Shown here piece after piece: positions 34,744 to 42,622 of a DNA stretch of 64,000 nt. A program made the translations under genes and the position numbers. Within the stretch, counting starts at the first letter, position 1; the number at the start of each line of letters is the position of its first letter. Location of the stretch: the NCBI RefSeq assembly GCF_022698145.1, contig NZ_JALDAX010000001.1, positions 620,001 through 684,000 of the forward strand. The letters are read 5' to 3'. The notes beneath the pieces were generated by a model that searched no databases, had not been told where the DNA came from, and was given only the letters and a program-made list of their open reading frames with translations. Source of the DNA: Streptomyces spinosisporus. Lineage in GTDB: Bacteria > Actinomycetota > Actinomycetes > Streptomycetales > Streptomycetaceae.

Positions 34744-35607
34744 TCAGAAGTCCTCGCGGCGCTCCCGCAGGATCTTCTTGGTGCGCTGCGCCGACGCGGC
34801 CCGTGCCGTCATGTGGTCGAGGACCTCCAGATGCGCGGAGACCTCGGTGCGCGAGTCCAGGTACAGGGCCCCGGTCAGATACTCGGTGAAGACCATGTCG
34901 GGCAGCTCGGGCTCGCCGAAGCGGAACAGCGTGAACGGCGCGTACGTCCCCGGGTGCGGGCCGTCCTTGAACTCGGCGATCTGCAGGGTGATGCGGTCGC
35001 GCTCGCTGAGGTCGAGGAGCTTGTCCAGCTGGTCACGCATCACCTCGCCGCGGATGCTCACCGGCCGCAGCAGGACCGTTTCATCCATGATCACCCACAG
35101 ATGCGGCGGATCCGGGCGCTCCAGCAGCTGCTGCCGGGTCATCCGCAGCGACACATGACGCTCGATGGTGTCCGGGCCCGCCTGCCCTATCGTGCCCGCC
35201 TCCATCACGGCACGCGCGTACTCCTCGGTCTGCAGCAGGCCGGGCACGAAGTGCGGCTCGTAGGAGCGGATCAGGGTGGCGGCGCCCTCCAGGCTCACAT
35301 ACAGGCTGAACCAGTCCGGCAGCACATCGTGGAACCGCTGCCACCAGCCCGGCTGGTTCGCCTCCTCGGCGAGCGCGACGAACGCGGCCGCCTCGTCGTC
35401 CGGGACGCCGTACGTCTCCAGCAGCACCTGCACGTAGGGGATCTTCAGGGCGACCTCGGCCATCTCCATCCGCCGCACGGTCGCCGGAGCCACCCGCAGA
35501 ACGCGCGCGGCCTCCTCGCGTTTGAGGTCGGCCGCCTCCCGCAGCTCCTGCAGGCGCTTGCCCAGCACCACTTGTCCCACGGTCGGCGCGGGACGCCGCT
35601 CACTCAC
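34744..35607 (-). CDS. XRE-type helix-turn-helix regulator with DUF5753 domain
   Basis: A 287-residue regulator of the very large Streptomyces HTH/DUF5753 family. The N-terminal HTH is VLGKRLQELREAADLKREEAARVLRVAPATVRRMEMAEVALKIPYV. The DUF5753 part has SYEPHFVPGLLQTEEYARAVM, RMTRQQLLERPDPPHLWVIMDETVLLR, IAEFKDGPHPGTYAPFTLFRF and VFTEYLTGALYLD. Such regulators usually sit next to a small DUF397 gene; none is found here. GTG start. Targets unknown; the palindrome at 35742-35758 is a possible site. Confidence 0.86.
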   Translation of the reverse strand: MSERRPAPTVGQVVLGKRLQELREAADLKREEAARVLRVAPATVRRMEMAEVALKIPYVQVLLETYGVPDDEAAAFVALAEEANQPGWWQRFHDVLPDWFSLYVSLEGAATLIRSYEPHFVPGLLQTEEYARAVMEAGTIGQAGPDTIERHVSLRMTRQQLLERPDPPHLWVIMDETVLLRPVSIRGEVMRDQLDKLLDLSERDRITLQIAEFKDGPHPGTYAPFTLFRFGEPELPDMVFTEYLTGALYLDSRTEVSAHLEVLDHMTARAASAQRTKKILRERREDF

Positions 35608-35741
35608 GCCACGCCTCCCCTACGCGCCGAAGCAACCGCGAAGCAGTGTGCCATGTCCCCCTGCGGATCCCACAGGCCCGGTGGCGAGGCGCCGGCCACA
35701 TGTGCCGTCCGGCGGGGCGGCGGTGACCGTGCGCACCGGGC

Positions 35742-35758
35742 ATTACCCCCGGGGTAAT
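35742..35758. promoter_or_regulatory. 17-bp palindrome in the divergent regulator/membrane-protein gap
   Basis: ATTACCCC-c-GGGGTAAT, perfect 8-bp arms around one base, in the 267-bp gap between the HTH regulator and the small membrane protein, about 117 bases before the latter. It is a good operator candidate for a dimeric regulator, of unknown identity. Confidence 0.5.
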
Positions 35759-35874
35759 CGACCCGCCGGGCCGTGCGCGCGATCGTGGGGGAACCGGGTT
35801 TTGGGGCGGCGCACTCCGGTCCTGAACCCGTCTCCCAGCTGCCGCGACGCAACCTCGACGGAGGGTGATCCGCC

Positions 35875-36300
35875 ATGTCCGCAACCCAGTTCACCGCGCT
35901 CGCCCGCACCGGCGACCCGCACACCGCACTGCGCCGTTTCCTCGCCCTCGACGCGGTGGTCACCGGCGCGAACGGCCTGGCCTACCTCGCCGCGTCCGGG
36001 CCGCTCGGCCGGTTCTTCGGGGTCGGTCCGGACCTGCTGCTCGCACTCGGCACGGTCCTCGCGGTCTACGGCGTGGCCGTGGGCCTGCTCGCCGCCCGGG
36101 CCCGCCCGGCCGCGCTGCCGGTCCGTGCGGTCGTCGAGATCAACCTCGCCTGGACGGTGCTGAGTTTCCTGGCCCTCGCACTGTGGCTGGAGCCGTCGAC
36201 GGCCGGCGCGGTGTGGACCGTGCTGCAGGCCGTGGTGGTCGCGGGCTTCGCCGCCCTGCAGCACCTCGCGCTGAAGGCCCGTCAGGACATCAGCGAGTGA
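35875..36300 (+). CDS. small integral membrane protein
   Basis: A 141-residue protein with four predicted membrane helices: FLALDAVVTGANGLAYLAASGPL, LLLALGTVLAVYGVAVGLLAA, INLAWTVLSFLALALWL and VLQAVVVAGFAALQHLAL. GGAGGGTGATCCGCC lies before the ATG. The gene lies head-to-tail against the next gene and their 3' ends overlap by 19 bases. No recognised family name. Confidence 0.72.
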   Translation: MSATQFTALARTGDPHTALRRFLALDAVVTGANGLAYLAASGPLGRFFGVGPDLLLALGTVLAVYGVAVGLLAARARPAALPVRAVVEINLAWTVLSFLALALWLEPSTAGAVWTVLQAVVVAGFAALQHLALKARQDISE

Positions 36301-37112
36301 AGGTACTTGACCGTCGCCGGGTCGGCCGGGAGCAGCGTCTCGATGGCCAGCTCGGCGACGGTCACGTCCATCGGCGTGTTGAACGTGGAGATCGACGAGA
36401 TGAACGACAGGACCCGGCCCTCGTGCTCGATCTGCATCGGCAGCGCGAAGTAGGGGACGGGCTCGGCCGGTTCGTCGCCCGCGTCCGCCTCCGGCACCGG
36501 GTAGGCCGCGACCTCCTCGTACAGCTCCCGCAGTGGTTCGGAGCGGTACAGCCCGATCTGGCGCTCCATCTGCGCGAGCAGATGCCCGCGCCACTCGCGC
36601 AGATTGCGGATGCGCGGCGCCAGCCCCTCGGGGTGCAGGGTCAGCCGCATCACGTTCAGCGGCGGCTGCAGCAGATGCTCCGCCACGCCGTCCATCAGCA
36701 TCACCACACCCCGGTTCGCCGCGACCACGTGGTACATCGCGTCGACGACCAGCGCCGGATAGGGCTCGTAGCCCTGGATGAGGCGCTCCATGCCCTCGCG
36801 CAGCGTGTCCAGCTGCGGGGAGTCCAGGGGGGTCTCCGGGTAGTGCGGGGCGTAACCGGCCGCCAGCAGCAGGGCGTTGCGTTCGCGCACGGGCACGTCC
36901 AGATGCTCGGCGAGCCTGAGCACCATCTCCTCGCTCGGCCGGGAACGGCCCGTCTCGACGAAGCTGATGTGCCGGGCCGAGGAGTCGGCGCGCAGCGCCA
37001 GCTCCAGCTGGCTCACCCGCCGCCGCTCCCGCCATGCCCGCAGCAGCGGACCGACGCCCTGGTCGGCGGAGGCGGCTGCGGGGGCGGAGTGTCCGGCGGC
37101 GGCAGTGGTCAT
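36282..37112 (-). CDS. MmyB-like helix-turn-helix transcriptional regulator
   Basis: A 276-residue regulator. The HTH is VGPLLRAWRERRRVSQLELALRADSSARHISFVETGRSRPSEEMVLRLAEHLDVP. The C-terminal MmyB-like ligand-binding PAS-type domain shows GYAPHYPETPLDS, YEPYPALVVDAMYHVVAANRG, REWRGHLLAQMERQIGLYRSEPLRELYEEV. MmyB-type proteins bind fatty acids in the one solved case. Start is taken at the ATG 37112 (MTTAAAGHS); an upstream extension is open but lacks a site. Targets not evident. Confidence 0.83.
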   Translation of the reverse strand: MTTAAAGHSAPAAASADQGVGPLLRAWRERRRVSQLELALRADSSARHISFVETGRSRPSEEMVLRLAEHLDVPVRERNALLLAAGYAPHYPETPLDSPQLDTLREGMERLIQGYEPYPALVVDAMYHVVAANRGVVMLMDGVAEHLLQPPLNVMRLTLHPEGLAPRIRNLREWRGHLLAQMERQIGLYRSEPLRELYEEVAAYPVPEADAGDEPAEPVPYFALPMQIEHEGRVLSFISSISTFNTPMDVTVAELAIETLLPADPATVKYLHSLMS

Positions 37113-37250
37113 GCCTACGACGGTAGTCGAGGACGCGGCCGGGCAGCGCGGGGAATTCGCCCGCGGCAGAGCGCGCACCCCCACCGGTCCGCGCCGCAGG
37201 TGCCGGTCCCGCCGCCTCGGGCCCCCTTCTGACCAGGGCCGTGGTCACTC

Positions 37251-37274
37251 GTGTGTGGCAGCCTTGAGGGGTAC
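37251..37274 (+). promoter_or_regulatory. SigB-type promoter before the pterin dehydratase gene
   Basis: GTGT (37251-37254), 14-base spacer, GGGTAC (37269-37274): an exact match to GNNT-N14-16-GGGTAY. The ATG is 24 bases downstream, with a GGAAGGAG site between. Confidence 0.6.
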
Positions 37275-37298
37275 CCGACGTCCGGAAGGAGCGAGGTC

Positions 37299-37604
37299 AT
37301 GGCCGTCGAACCGCTGTCGCAGAAGGAGATCGAGGACCGGCTCGCCGAACTGCCCGGCTGGTCGCTCGACGGTGACCGCCTCACGCGTCACTACCGCCTC
37401 GGCTCGCACTTCGCGGCGACGGCGATGGTCGTCCACATCGCCCAGGTGCAGGAGGCGCTGGACCACCACTCCGACCTCACCCTCGGCTACAACACGCTCG
37501 CCCTGTCCGTGAACACGCACAGCGCGGGCGGCGCCGTCACCGAGAAGGACCTCGAGCTGGCGCGGAAGGTGGAGGCGCTCGCCCCCGGCCACGGGGCCCA
37601 GTGA
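37299..37604 (+). CDS. 4a-hydroxytetrahydrobiopterin dehydratase (pterin carbinolamine dehydratase)
   Basis: A 101-residue PhhB/PCD family protein: LSQKEIEDRLAELPGW, FAATAMVVHIAQVQEALDHHSDLTLGYNTLALSVNTHSAGGAVTEKDLELARKVEAL. It recycles the 4a-carbinolamine of tetrahydropterin to the quinonoid form; the adjacent His pair (HHSD, normally NHHPD) forms the active site. No aromatic hydroxylase is in the window. GGAAGGAG seven bases before the ATG. The methyltransferase GTG follows four bases after its stop, so they are an operon. Confidence 0.87.
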   Translation: MAVEPLSQKEIEDRLAELPGWSLDGDRLTRHYRLGSHFAATAMVVHIAQVQEALDHHSDLTLGYNTLALSVNTHSAGGAVTEKDLELARKVEALAPGHGAQ

Positions 37605-37608
37605 CGCC

Positions 37609-38355
37609 GTGCTCGACTACGACAAGGAGGCCGATGCCTACGACGCCAGCCGCGGCGGCGAACCGCGCGCCCGGGCGGCCGCCGACGCCGTCCTCGGGCT
37701 GATCCCCGCCCACACCGGGCGGCTTCTCGACCTCGCCTGCGGCACCGGCATCGTCACCCGGCGGCTCGCCTCCGCCCGCCCCGGCCTGCGGGTGACCGGC
37801 GCCGATCTGACGTACGGCATGGCCCGGATGGCGGCCGCGCGGCTGCCCGGCGCGATCGTGCTGGCCGACAGCCGCCGGCTGCCCTTCGCCGACGGCACCT
37901 TCGACGCCGTCACCAGCGTGTGGCTGCTGCACCTCCTCGACGACGCACAGGACGTCCGCGGCGTCGTCGCCGAGTGCGCCCGGGTGCTGCGGCCCGGCGG
38001 GGTGTACGTCACCACCGTCGACAAGGCCGCCGCGCACGACGTGGGCAGCGACATCGACGAGGTGCTGGCCGGGCGCCCGCGCCGGGCGGCGCGCGACGCC
38101 GCGGTACTCGTCGAGGAGTACGCCGCCCAGTGCGGGCTGCTGCCCGCCGGGCCCGCCCGCTTCCTCGGCCACGGCCAGGGGCGCAGCCCCCGGCGCACCG
38201 CGGCGGACCTCGGCCGTGGCTGGTTCACCATGCTGCCGCCCGGCGACCCGCTCACCGAGCGGTTCGCGGCCCATCTCGCGGCCCTCCCGGACCAGGACCG
38301 GCCGCGCGCCGACCCCGTGTTCAGCCTGCGGTCCTTCAGGAAGCCCGCCGGGTGA
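37609..38355 (+). CDS. class I SAM-dependent methyltransferase
   Basis: A 248-residue Methyltransf_11-type enzyme: motif I LLDLACGTGIVTRRLASARP, acidic SAM loop TGADLTYGMARMAAARLP, IVLADSRRLPFADGTFDAVTSVWLLHLLDD and VLRPGGVYVTTVDKAAAHD. It is like UbiE/COQ5-type methyltransferases in the core, with an unrelated helical C terminus. GTG start right after the pterin dehydratase. Its 3' end overlaps the convergent gene by 20 bases. Substrate unknown. Confidence 0.82.
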   Translation: MLDYDKEADAYDASRGGEPRARAAADAVLGLIPAHTGRLLDLACGTGIVTRRLASARPGLRVTGADLTYGMARMAAARLPGAIVLADSRRLPFADGTFDAVTSVWLLHLLDDAQDVRGVVAECARVLRPGGVYVTTVDKAAAHDVGSDIDEVLAGRPRRAARDAAVLVEEYAAQCGLLPAGPARFLGHGQGRSPRRTAADLGRGWFTMLPPGDPLTERFAAHLAALPDQDRPRADPVFSLRSFRKPAG

Positions 38356-38836
38356 AGTCCATGGTCCAGTTGGTCACCCAGCTCGCGCCGCCGTCGGTGG
38401 AGAACGCCTGCTCCCAGCGGGCGGCGGCGGGGGAGACGCCGGACCAGACGTAGCGCACGCGCACTTCCTTGCCGATGGGGGCGCCCCCGCTCGAGCGAAG
38501 CCGAGAGTGGGGGAGGGTGTCGTCGCCGTAGAACTCCCCGCGGTCGCCGTCGAAGCGGCCGACGACCGGCGGGAACAGCTTTCCGGTGCGGCTGGAGGAC
38601 CAGCTCAGCGACCACTCCTCACGCTCGGTGTCGTAGAGCCGCAGCGTCAGACCCTTCGCGCCCAGGTGCGGCATGTCGATCTCGTCGATGTTGGCGGCGC
38701 CGTCGAACAGCGGCCGGCACCAGTGGGTGGCGGGGAACTCCTCCCAGTCGCTGTCCGGGTCGAGGAAGTCGGTCCTGCGGCGGTTGGCGACCTGCCACTC
38801 GCCGTGGAAGAAGTCGAAGTCGTGCGGGCTGCTCAT
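38336..38836 (-). CDS. DUF1579-like protein of unknown function
   Basis: A 166-residue soluble protein: FDFFHGEWQVANRRRTDFLDPDSDWEEFPATHWCRPLFDGAANIDEIDMPHLGAKGLTLRLYDTEREEWSLSW and closing WEQAFSTDGGASWVTNWTMDF. The pattern, a FhGeW opening and a WsxxYW-like core, fits lipocalin-like DUF1579 proteins. Part of it (around LPHSRLRSSGGAPIG) is encoded by an inserted palindromic element, see the repeat at 38484-38513. The ATG overlaps the upstream gene stop by four bases, so it is the second gene of a pair probably controlled by the WYL regulator across the gap. Confidence 0.65.
   Translation of the reverse strand: MSSPHDFDFFHGEWQVANRRRTDFLDPDSDWEEFPATHWCRPLFDGAANIDEIDMPHLGAKGLTLRLYDTEREEWSLSWSSSRTGKLFPPVVGRFDGDRGEFYGDDTLPHSRLRSSGGAPIGKEVRVRYVWSGVSPAAARWEQAFSTDGGASWVTNWTMDFTRRAS
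38484..38513. repeat. Streptomyces-type interspersed palindrome inserted in a coding sequence
   Basis: CCCCCGCTC (38484-38492) pairs with GAGTGGGGG (38505-38513), a 9-bp stem with one G-T pair and a 12-base loop containing CGAGCGAAGCC. The sequence in its reverse form (cccactctcggcttcgctcg) is, from memory, a common dispersed repeat in Streptomyces genomes. Here it lies inside the DUF1579-like gene without breaking the frame and adds about a dozen residues. Confidence 0.6.
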
Positions 38837-39312
38837 CGGCGCTCTCCAGTGGTTCCCTCGGGCAGGGAGTCGGTCAAGTAGGCGTCCAGGTCCGGGACTT
38901 CGGGCACGAGCATGTGCCGCACCCAGGCGTCCCGTTCGTGCTGGATCGGCGGCAGCTCGAAGACGCAGCCGATCCAGGGCAGTTCGGGCCTGACGAAGTG
39001 GGTCGGGTCGTGGTCGGGACAGCCGACGACGGGCTGGCCCGCGGCCGCGTTGGCGTAGTGCAGGACGTTGTCCCACACCCAGCTGTAGGCGTTGACGTAG
39101 GCGCCGTCGTCGTTTCCCCGGTGCACGACGACGAAGGTCACCGGCGGCGTCCCGTCCGGCTCCGGCAGCAGCTCGGGCAGGATCGCGTACGCCGCCTTCT
39201 CCACGTCGGGCGCGATGCCCGCGGGGTCCGCGGTGACGTGGTAGCGCTTGATGTGCCGGCCGGCCACCTCGATGGGCGGCGGCACGGTCAGGAACTTCTC
39301 CGCAAAGGCCAT
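38833..39312 (-). CDS. conserved hypothetical protein
   Basis: A 159-residue soluble protein of no recognised family. Visible features are an N-terminal amphipathic segment (FAEKFLTVPPPIEVAGRHIKRYHVTADPAGIAPDVEKAAYAILPELLP), a central VVHRGNDDGAYVNAYSWVWDNVLHYANAA, two cysteines that might form a pair, and a C-terminal HERDAWVRHMLVPEVPDLDAYLTD. The ATG lies 33 bases from the divergent WYL-regulator start, with an inverted repeat between. It heads a two-gene operon with the DUF1579-like gene. Confidence 0.6.
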   Translation of the reverse strand: MAFAEKFLTVPPPIEVAGRHIKRYHVTADPAGIAPDVEKAAYAILPELLPEPDGTPPVTFVVVHRGNDDGAYVNAYSWVWDNVLHYANAAAGQPVVGCPDHDPTHFVRPELPWIGCVFELPPIQHERDAWVRHMLVPEVPDLDAYLTDSLPEGTTGERR

Positions 39313-39330
39313 GAGGTGACGCTAGGCGCG

Positions 39331-39357
39331 CTTCACTGACACCATGTGTCAGTGAAG
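39331..39357. promoter_or_regulatory. 11-bp inverted repeat operator overlapping the WYL regulator start
   Basis: CTTCACTGACA (39331-39341), spacer CCATG, TGTCAGTGAAG (39347-39357) is a perfect 11-bp inverted repeat. The regulator's GTG start (39346-39348) sits inside it, and the divergent operon begins 19 bases to the left. This fits auto-repression plus control of the divergent genes. Confidence 0.75.
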
Positions 39358-40296
39358 TCCAGCCGGCTCGTCTCGATCCTGCTTCTGCTCCAGACCCGGG
39401 GCAGGATGACCGCCGCCCAGCTCGCCGAGGAGCTGGAGGTGTCGGTGCGCACGGTCTACCGGGACGTGGAGGCGCTCGGCGCGGCGGGTGTCCCGCTGTA
39501 CGGCGACGCGGGCCACGCCGGCGGCTACCGGCTGCTCGACGGCTACCGCACCCGGCTGACCGGCCTCACCGCCGAGGAGGCCGAGGCGCTGTTCCTCGCC
39601 GGTGTCCCCGGCCCGGCCGCCGAGCTGGGCCTCGGCTCGGTGCTGGCCGCAGCGCAGCTCAAGGTGCGCGCCGCCCTGCCCGCGGAGCTGCGGGCGCACG
39701 CCGACCGGATCAGCGGCCGCTTCCATCTGGACGCCCCCGGCTGGTACGCGGACGCCGAGGAGACGCCGTATCTGCCGGCCGTCGCCGACGCGGTGTGGAA
39801 CGGCCGGGTGCTCGACGTCCTGTACCGCCGCTGGGCCGAGCCGACCGATGTCGAGCGCCGCCTGGAGCCGTACGGCCTGGTGCTGAAGGCGGGCCGCTGG
39901 TACGTCGTCGCCGCCCCCGGACCGCGCACCTACCGCGTCGACCAGATCCTCCGACTCGCCGCCACCGACGAGGAGTTCACCCGCCCGGACGACTTCGACC
40001 TGGCCGCGTACTGGACGGCGTACCAGCGCGACTTCCACGACCGGCTGTACCGCGCGGAGGCGCTCGTCCGGCTGGCGCCGGGTGTGGAACTGCCGCGAGC
40101 GGTCAACACCCGTACGGAGGGCGACGGTTGGACCCTGGCCCGGGTTCCCGTCGAGTCCGTCGAGCACGCGCACGGCGAGTTCCTGCGCCTGGGCGCGGAC
40201 ATCGAGGTCCTCGAACCGCCGGAGCTACGGGCCCGGATCGCCCGCACGGTGGCCGAACTGGCCGAAAGATACGGCAACTCGGCGCAGTCCCCCTGA
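39346..40296 (+). CDS. WYL-domain/DeoR-type transcriptional regulator
   Basis: A 316-residue regulator. The N-terminal winged HTH is SSRLVSILLLLQTRGRMTAAQLAEELEVSVRTVYRDVEALGAAGVPLYGDAGHAGGYRLLDGY. The WYL ligand domain has RRWAEPTDVERRLEPYGLVLKAGRWYVVAAPGPRTYRVDQILRLAATDE and the WCX-like end LGADIEVLEPPELRARIARTVAELAERY. The GTG start lies inside its own operator, and the leader is too short for a Shine-Dalgarno, so a leaderless transcript is likely. It probably controls the divergent gene pair at 38336-39312. Confidence 0.86.
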   Translation: MSVKSSRLVSILLLLQTRGRMTAAQLAEELEVSVRTVYRDVEALGAAGVPLYGDAGHAGGYRLLDGYRTRLTGLTAEEAEALFLAGVPGPAAELGLGSVLAAAQLKVRAALPAELRAHADRISGRFHLDAPGWYADAEETPYLPAVADAVWNGRVLDVLYRRWAEPTDVERRLEPYGLVLKAGRWYVVAAPGPRTYRVDQILRLAATDEEFTRPDDFDLAAYWTAYQRDFHDRLYRAEALVRLAPGVELPRAVNTRTEGDGWTLARVPVESVEHAHGEFLRLGADIEVLEPPELRARIARTVAELAERYGNSAQSP

Positions 40297-40300
40297 CGTG

Positions 40301-40335
40301 GAGGCGGCCGCCCGCAGCACACGGGCGGCCGCCTC
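40301..40335. terminator. bidirectional hairpin terminator
   Basis: GAGGCGGCCGCCCG (40301-40314) and CGGGCGGCCGCCTC (40322-40335) form a perfect 14-bp stem around a 7-base loop, between the convergent WYL-regulator and small secreted-protein genes. Confidence 0.75.
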
Positions 40336-40344
40336 ACCGGACGG

Positions 40345-40620
40345 TCAGAGCAGACCGCCGAGCAGACCGCCGAGCAGCCCGGTCACGGCGCCCAGGAGGC
40401 CGCCGAGGAGGTTGTCCGAGGAGGAGGCGTCGTCCGAGGACGGCGTCAGGCACGCCTCGTGGCCCAGGAGGGACACGTGGGTGGTCCCCGCGCACGCGGC
40501 GGGGGTGTCGACCGGCGCAGCCGCAGAGGCAGCCGGCGCCATGAGAGTGAGAGCGAGTACGGGGGCGGCGAGGACCGCCGCGACCCGGGCGCGGGTCGCC
40601 TTGCTGGTGCGCTGCGACAT
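40345..40620 (-). CDS. small secreted protein with C-terminal LLGG repeats
   Basis: A 91-residue exported protein. Residues 1-34 are a signal peptide (ARVAAVLAAPVLALTLMAPAASA). The mature part carries two cysteines 14 residues apart (CAGTTHVSLLGHEAC), a serine/aspartate stretch, and ends in a hydrophobic LLGGLLGAVTGLLGGLLGGLL. It is not a chaplin by motif, but the small, cysteine-paired secreted layout is similar in style. ATG start with GAAAGGCC upstream. Function unknown. Confidence 0.65.
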   Translation of the reverse strand: MSQRTSKATRARVAAVLAAPVLALTLMAPAASAAAPVDTPAACAGTTHVSLLGHEACLTPSSDDASSSDNLLGGLLGAVTGLLGGLLGGLL

Positions 40621-40749
40621 ATCTGGCCTTTCGAGGCTGTGGGGGAACTTCCTTGATCAGCCTCACGCGTGCCCGCACGCTCCGCAACTCGTGCCTCACC
40701 CAGGGTGAGGGCCGGGTGTGCGCACCCGGTGTCATGGCGGTCCGCCGGG

Positions 40750-41526
40750 TCAGGCCTCCTGGCCCAGACCCCGGCGGATCGCGAACTCCACCGCGGAGTA
40801 GTCACCGTCCGGGCGCTGCAGCTCGTACGGCACGGCCGGCATCAGCGGCGGCTGGGCCATGAAGCGCGGGCGGCTGCCGTGGTGCGGCTGGGCAGCGTGC
40901 ACGAGGAAGGGGTGGCACAGATAGACGTCACCCGGGCGCCCGGTGGCGTACGCCAGCGGCCGGTGCGCGGAGGCCTCGACGACCTGCGGGGCGATCTTCA
41001 GCATCGAGACGCCCTCCTCGCCGTACGGTTCGAGGACCGGCGGGATGTCCAGGTGCGAGCCGACCCGGATGCGGGTGGGCGCGTCCTGCTCGGTCACCTC
41101 GGAGAAGAGGAAGAGCATCAACAGCGCGCGGTCGCGGGAGCGCAGGTTGGTGTAGGACCAGCGGGTCTCGACGCCCTCCGGGAGATAGCTGCCCTCGATG
41201 TGCCAGCCGGCGTCGTCCGGCTCGTCGTCGTGCGGGAAACGCAGCGGGAAGCTGCCGAGGGAGTAGCGCGGCATCCAGCGGCCCTCGCCGACGAGCAGGT
41301 CGAACGCCTCGTGCAGCACATGCGAGTTGGCGGCCGCGGCGAACGGTCCCTGCGCCATGCCGCCCACCCAGACCACCGGGTCCTTCCAGGTGGCGGAGTC
41401 CTCGGGGTCGTATCCCGTCTCCCGCCACAGCAGCCGTGCGCAGTCCTCGGCGACGCGCGGCGGGAACGCCCCCTCGATCTTCACGAACCCGTCCCGGAGG
41501 AAGTCCTCCACCATCGTGTCGTCCAT
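40750..41526 (-). CDS. phytanoyl-CoA dioxygenase (PhyH) family protein
   Basis: A 258-residue non-heme iron/2-oxoglutarate oxygenase relative. VEDFLRDGFVKIEGAFPPRVAEDCARLLWRETGYDP opens the fold. The iron facial triad candidates are H-x-E in AGWHIEGSYLPEG (normally H-x-D) and the distal His in HPFLVHAAQPHHGSRPRFMAQPPL with the 2-oxoglutarate-binding Arg. The start ATG at 41526 is inferred from the domain start. Substrate unknown. Divergent from the methyltransferase at 41707. Confidence 0.78.
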   Translation of the reverse strand: MDDTMVEDFLRDGFVKIEGAFPPRVAEDCARLLWRETGYDPEDSATWKDPVVWVGGMAQGPFAAAANSHVLHEAFDLLVGEGRWMPRYSLGSFPLRFPHDDEPDDAGWHIEGSYLPEGVETRWSYTNLRSRDRALLMLFLFSEVTEQDAPTRIRVGSHLDIPPVLEPYGEEGVSMLKIAPQVVEASAHRPLAYATGRPGDVYLCHPFLVHAAQPHHGSRPRFMAQPPLMPAVPYELQRPDGDYSAVEFAIRRGLGQEA

Positions 41527-41706
41527 CCGGACATCGTGTGGGACCCGCCCGGCGCCGCGCATCTCAATTTCTGCCGCGCCGCTTGCCCTGCACCGCTTTC
41601 CTTCTACGACTTTTCCTGCGCCGTTTTTGCTGCGACGGCAACAGTGCTTGCCGATGCGGGGTGCGTCGGAGCACCCTGGCCGGACGCGGACGAGAGGCTG
41701 ACCACC

Positions 41707-42576
41707 ATGGCGCACGGACACCACCACGAGCACACCGACATCGACTGGGCCGAGATGGCCCCACTGCTGGAATCACAGGCGGAGCTGTTCACGTCGCTGT
41801 ACGAGCGGGCCATGGCGTGGCTCACCGACAAGCAGACCGAACCCGGGCTGATCGTCGACGCGGGCAGCGGACCCGGCGTCGTCGCGTGTCTGATGGCCGA
41901 GGCGTTCCCGGGTGCGCGGGTCGTCGCGGTCGACGGCTCCGAGCCGCTCCTCGAGCGCGCCCGCGCACGCGCCGACCGCCTCGGCGTCGGCGACCGCTTC
42001 GGCACCATCGCCGGTGAACTGCCCGGCGTCCTCGACGAGTTGGACTACCCCGCCGATCTGCTGTGGGCCAGCCGCAGCCTGCACCACCTCGGCGACCAGC
42101 GGGCCGCGCTCGCCGCCTTCGCCGACCGGCTCGCACCCGGCGGCACCCTGGCGATCATGGAGGGGGGACTGCCCGCGCGCTTCCTCCCGCGCGACATCGG
42201 CATCGGCCGGCCCGGACTGCAGGCCCGGCTCGACGCGCTGGAGGAGGAGTGGTTCGCCGAGATGCGCGCGGACCTGCCCGGCGCGGTCGCCGAGGCCGAG
42301 GACTGGCCCGCGCTGATGACCGCCGCGGGCCTGCGGCCCACCGGCACCCGCACCTTCATGCTGGACCTGCCCGCACCGGCCAAGGACCGTGCGCGCGCCT
42401 ATGTCGCCGCCACGCTGGCCCGCCTCCGCGACGGCTTCGGCGACCGGCTCGACACCACCGACCGCGCCACCCTCGACCGCCTCCTCGACCCCGACGACAA
42501 GGCGAGCGTCCACCACCGCCCGGACGTGTTCGTCCTGGCGGCCCACACCGTGCACACAGCAGTCCACGCGATGTGA
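41707..42576 (+). CDS. class I SAM-dependent methyltransferase with His-rich N terminus
   Basis: A 289-residue Methyltransf_25-type enzyme: motif I LIVDAGSGPGVVACLMAEAFPGARVVAVDGSEPLLERA, then LLWASRSLHHLGDQRAALAAFADRLAPGGTLAIMEGGLPARFLP. The first ten residues, MAHGHHHEHT, are histidine-rich and could bind a metal. The C-terminal part (DWPALMTAAGLRPTGTRTFMLDLPAPA) is as in related Streptomyces enzymes. ATG with CACC only, so the ribosome site is weak. Substrate unknown. Confidence 0.8.
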   Translation: MAHGHHHEHTDIDWAEMAPLLESQAELFTSLYERAMAWLTDKQTEPGLIVDAGSGPGVVACLMAEAFPGARVVAVDGSEPLLERARARADRLGVGDRFGTIAGELPGVLDELDYPADLLWASRSLHHLGDQRAALAAFADRLAPGGTLAIMEGGLPARFLPRDIGIGRPGLQARLDALEEEWFAEMRADLPGAVAEAEDWPALMTAAGLRPTGTRTFMLDLPAPAKDRARAYVAATLARLRDGFGDRLDTTDRATLDRLLDPDDKASVHHRPDVFVLAAHTVHTAVHAM

Positions 42577-42622
42577 ACGACGCCCCCTCAGCACCGCCCC
42601 GGCCGCGCATACACGGTGACCC

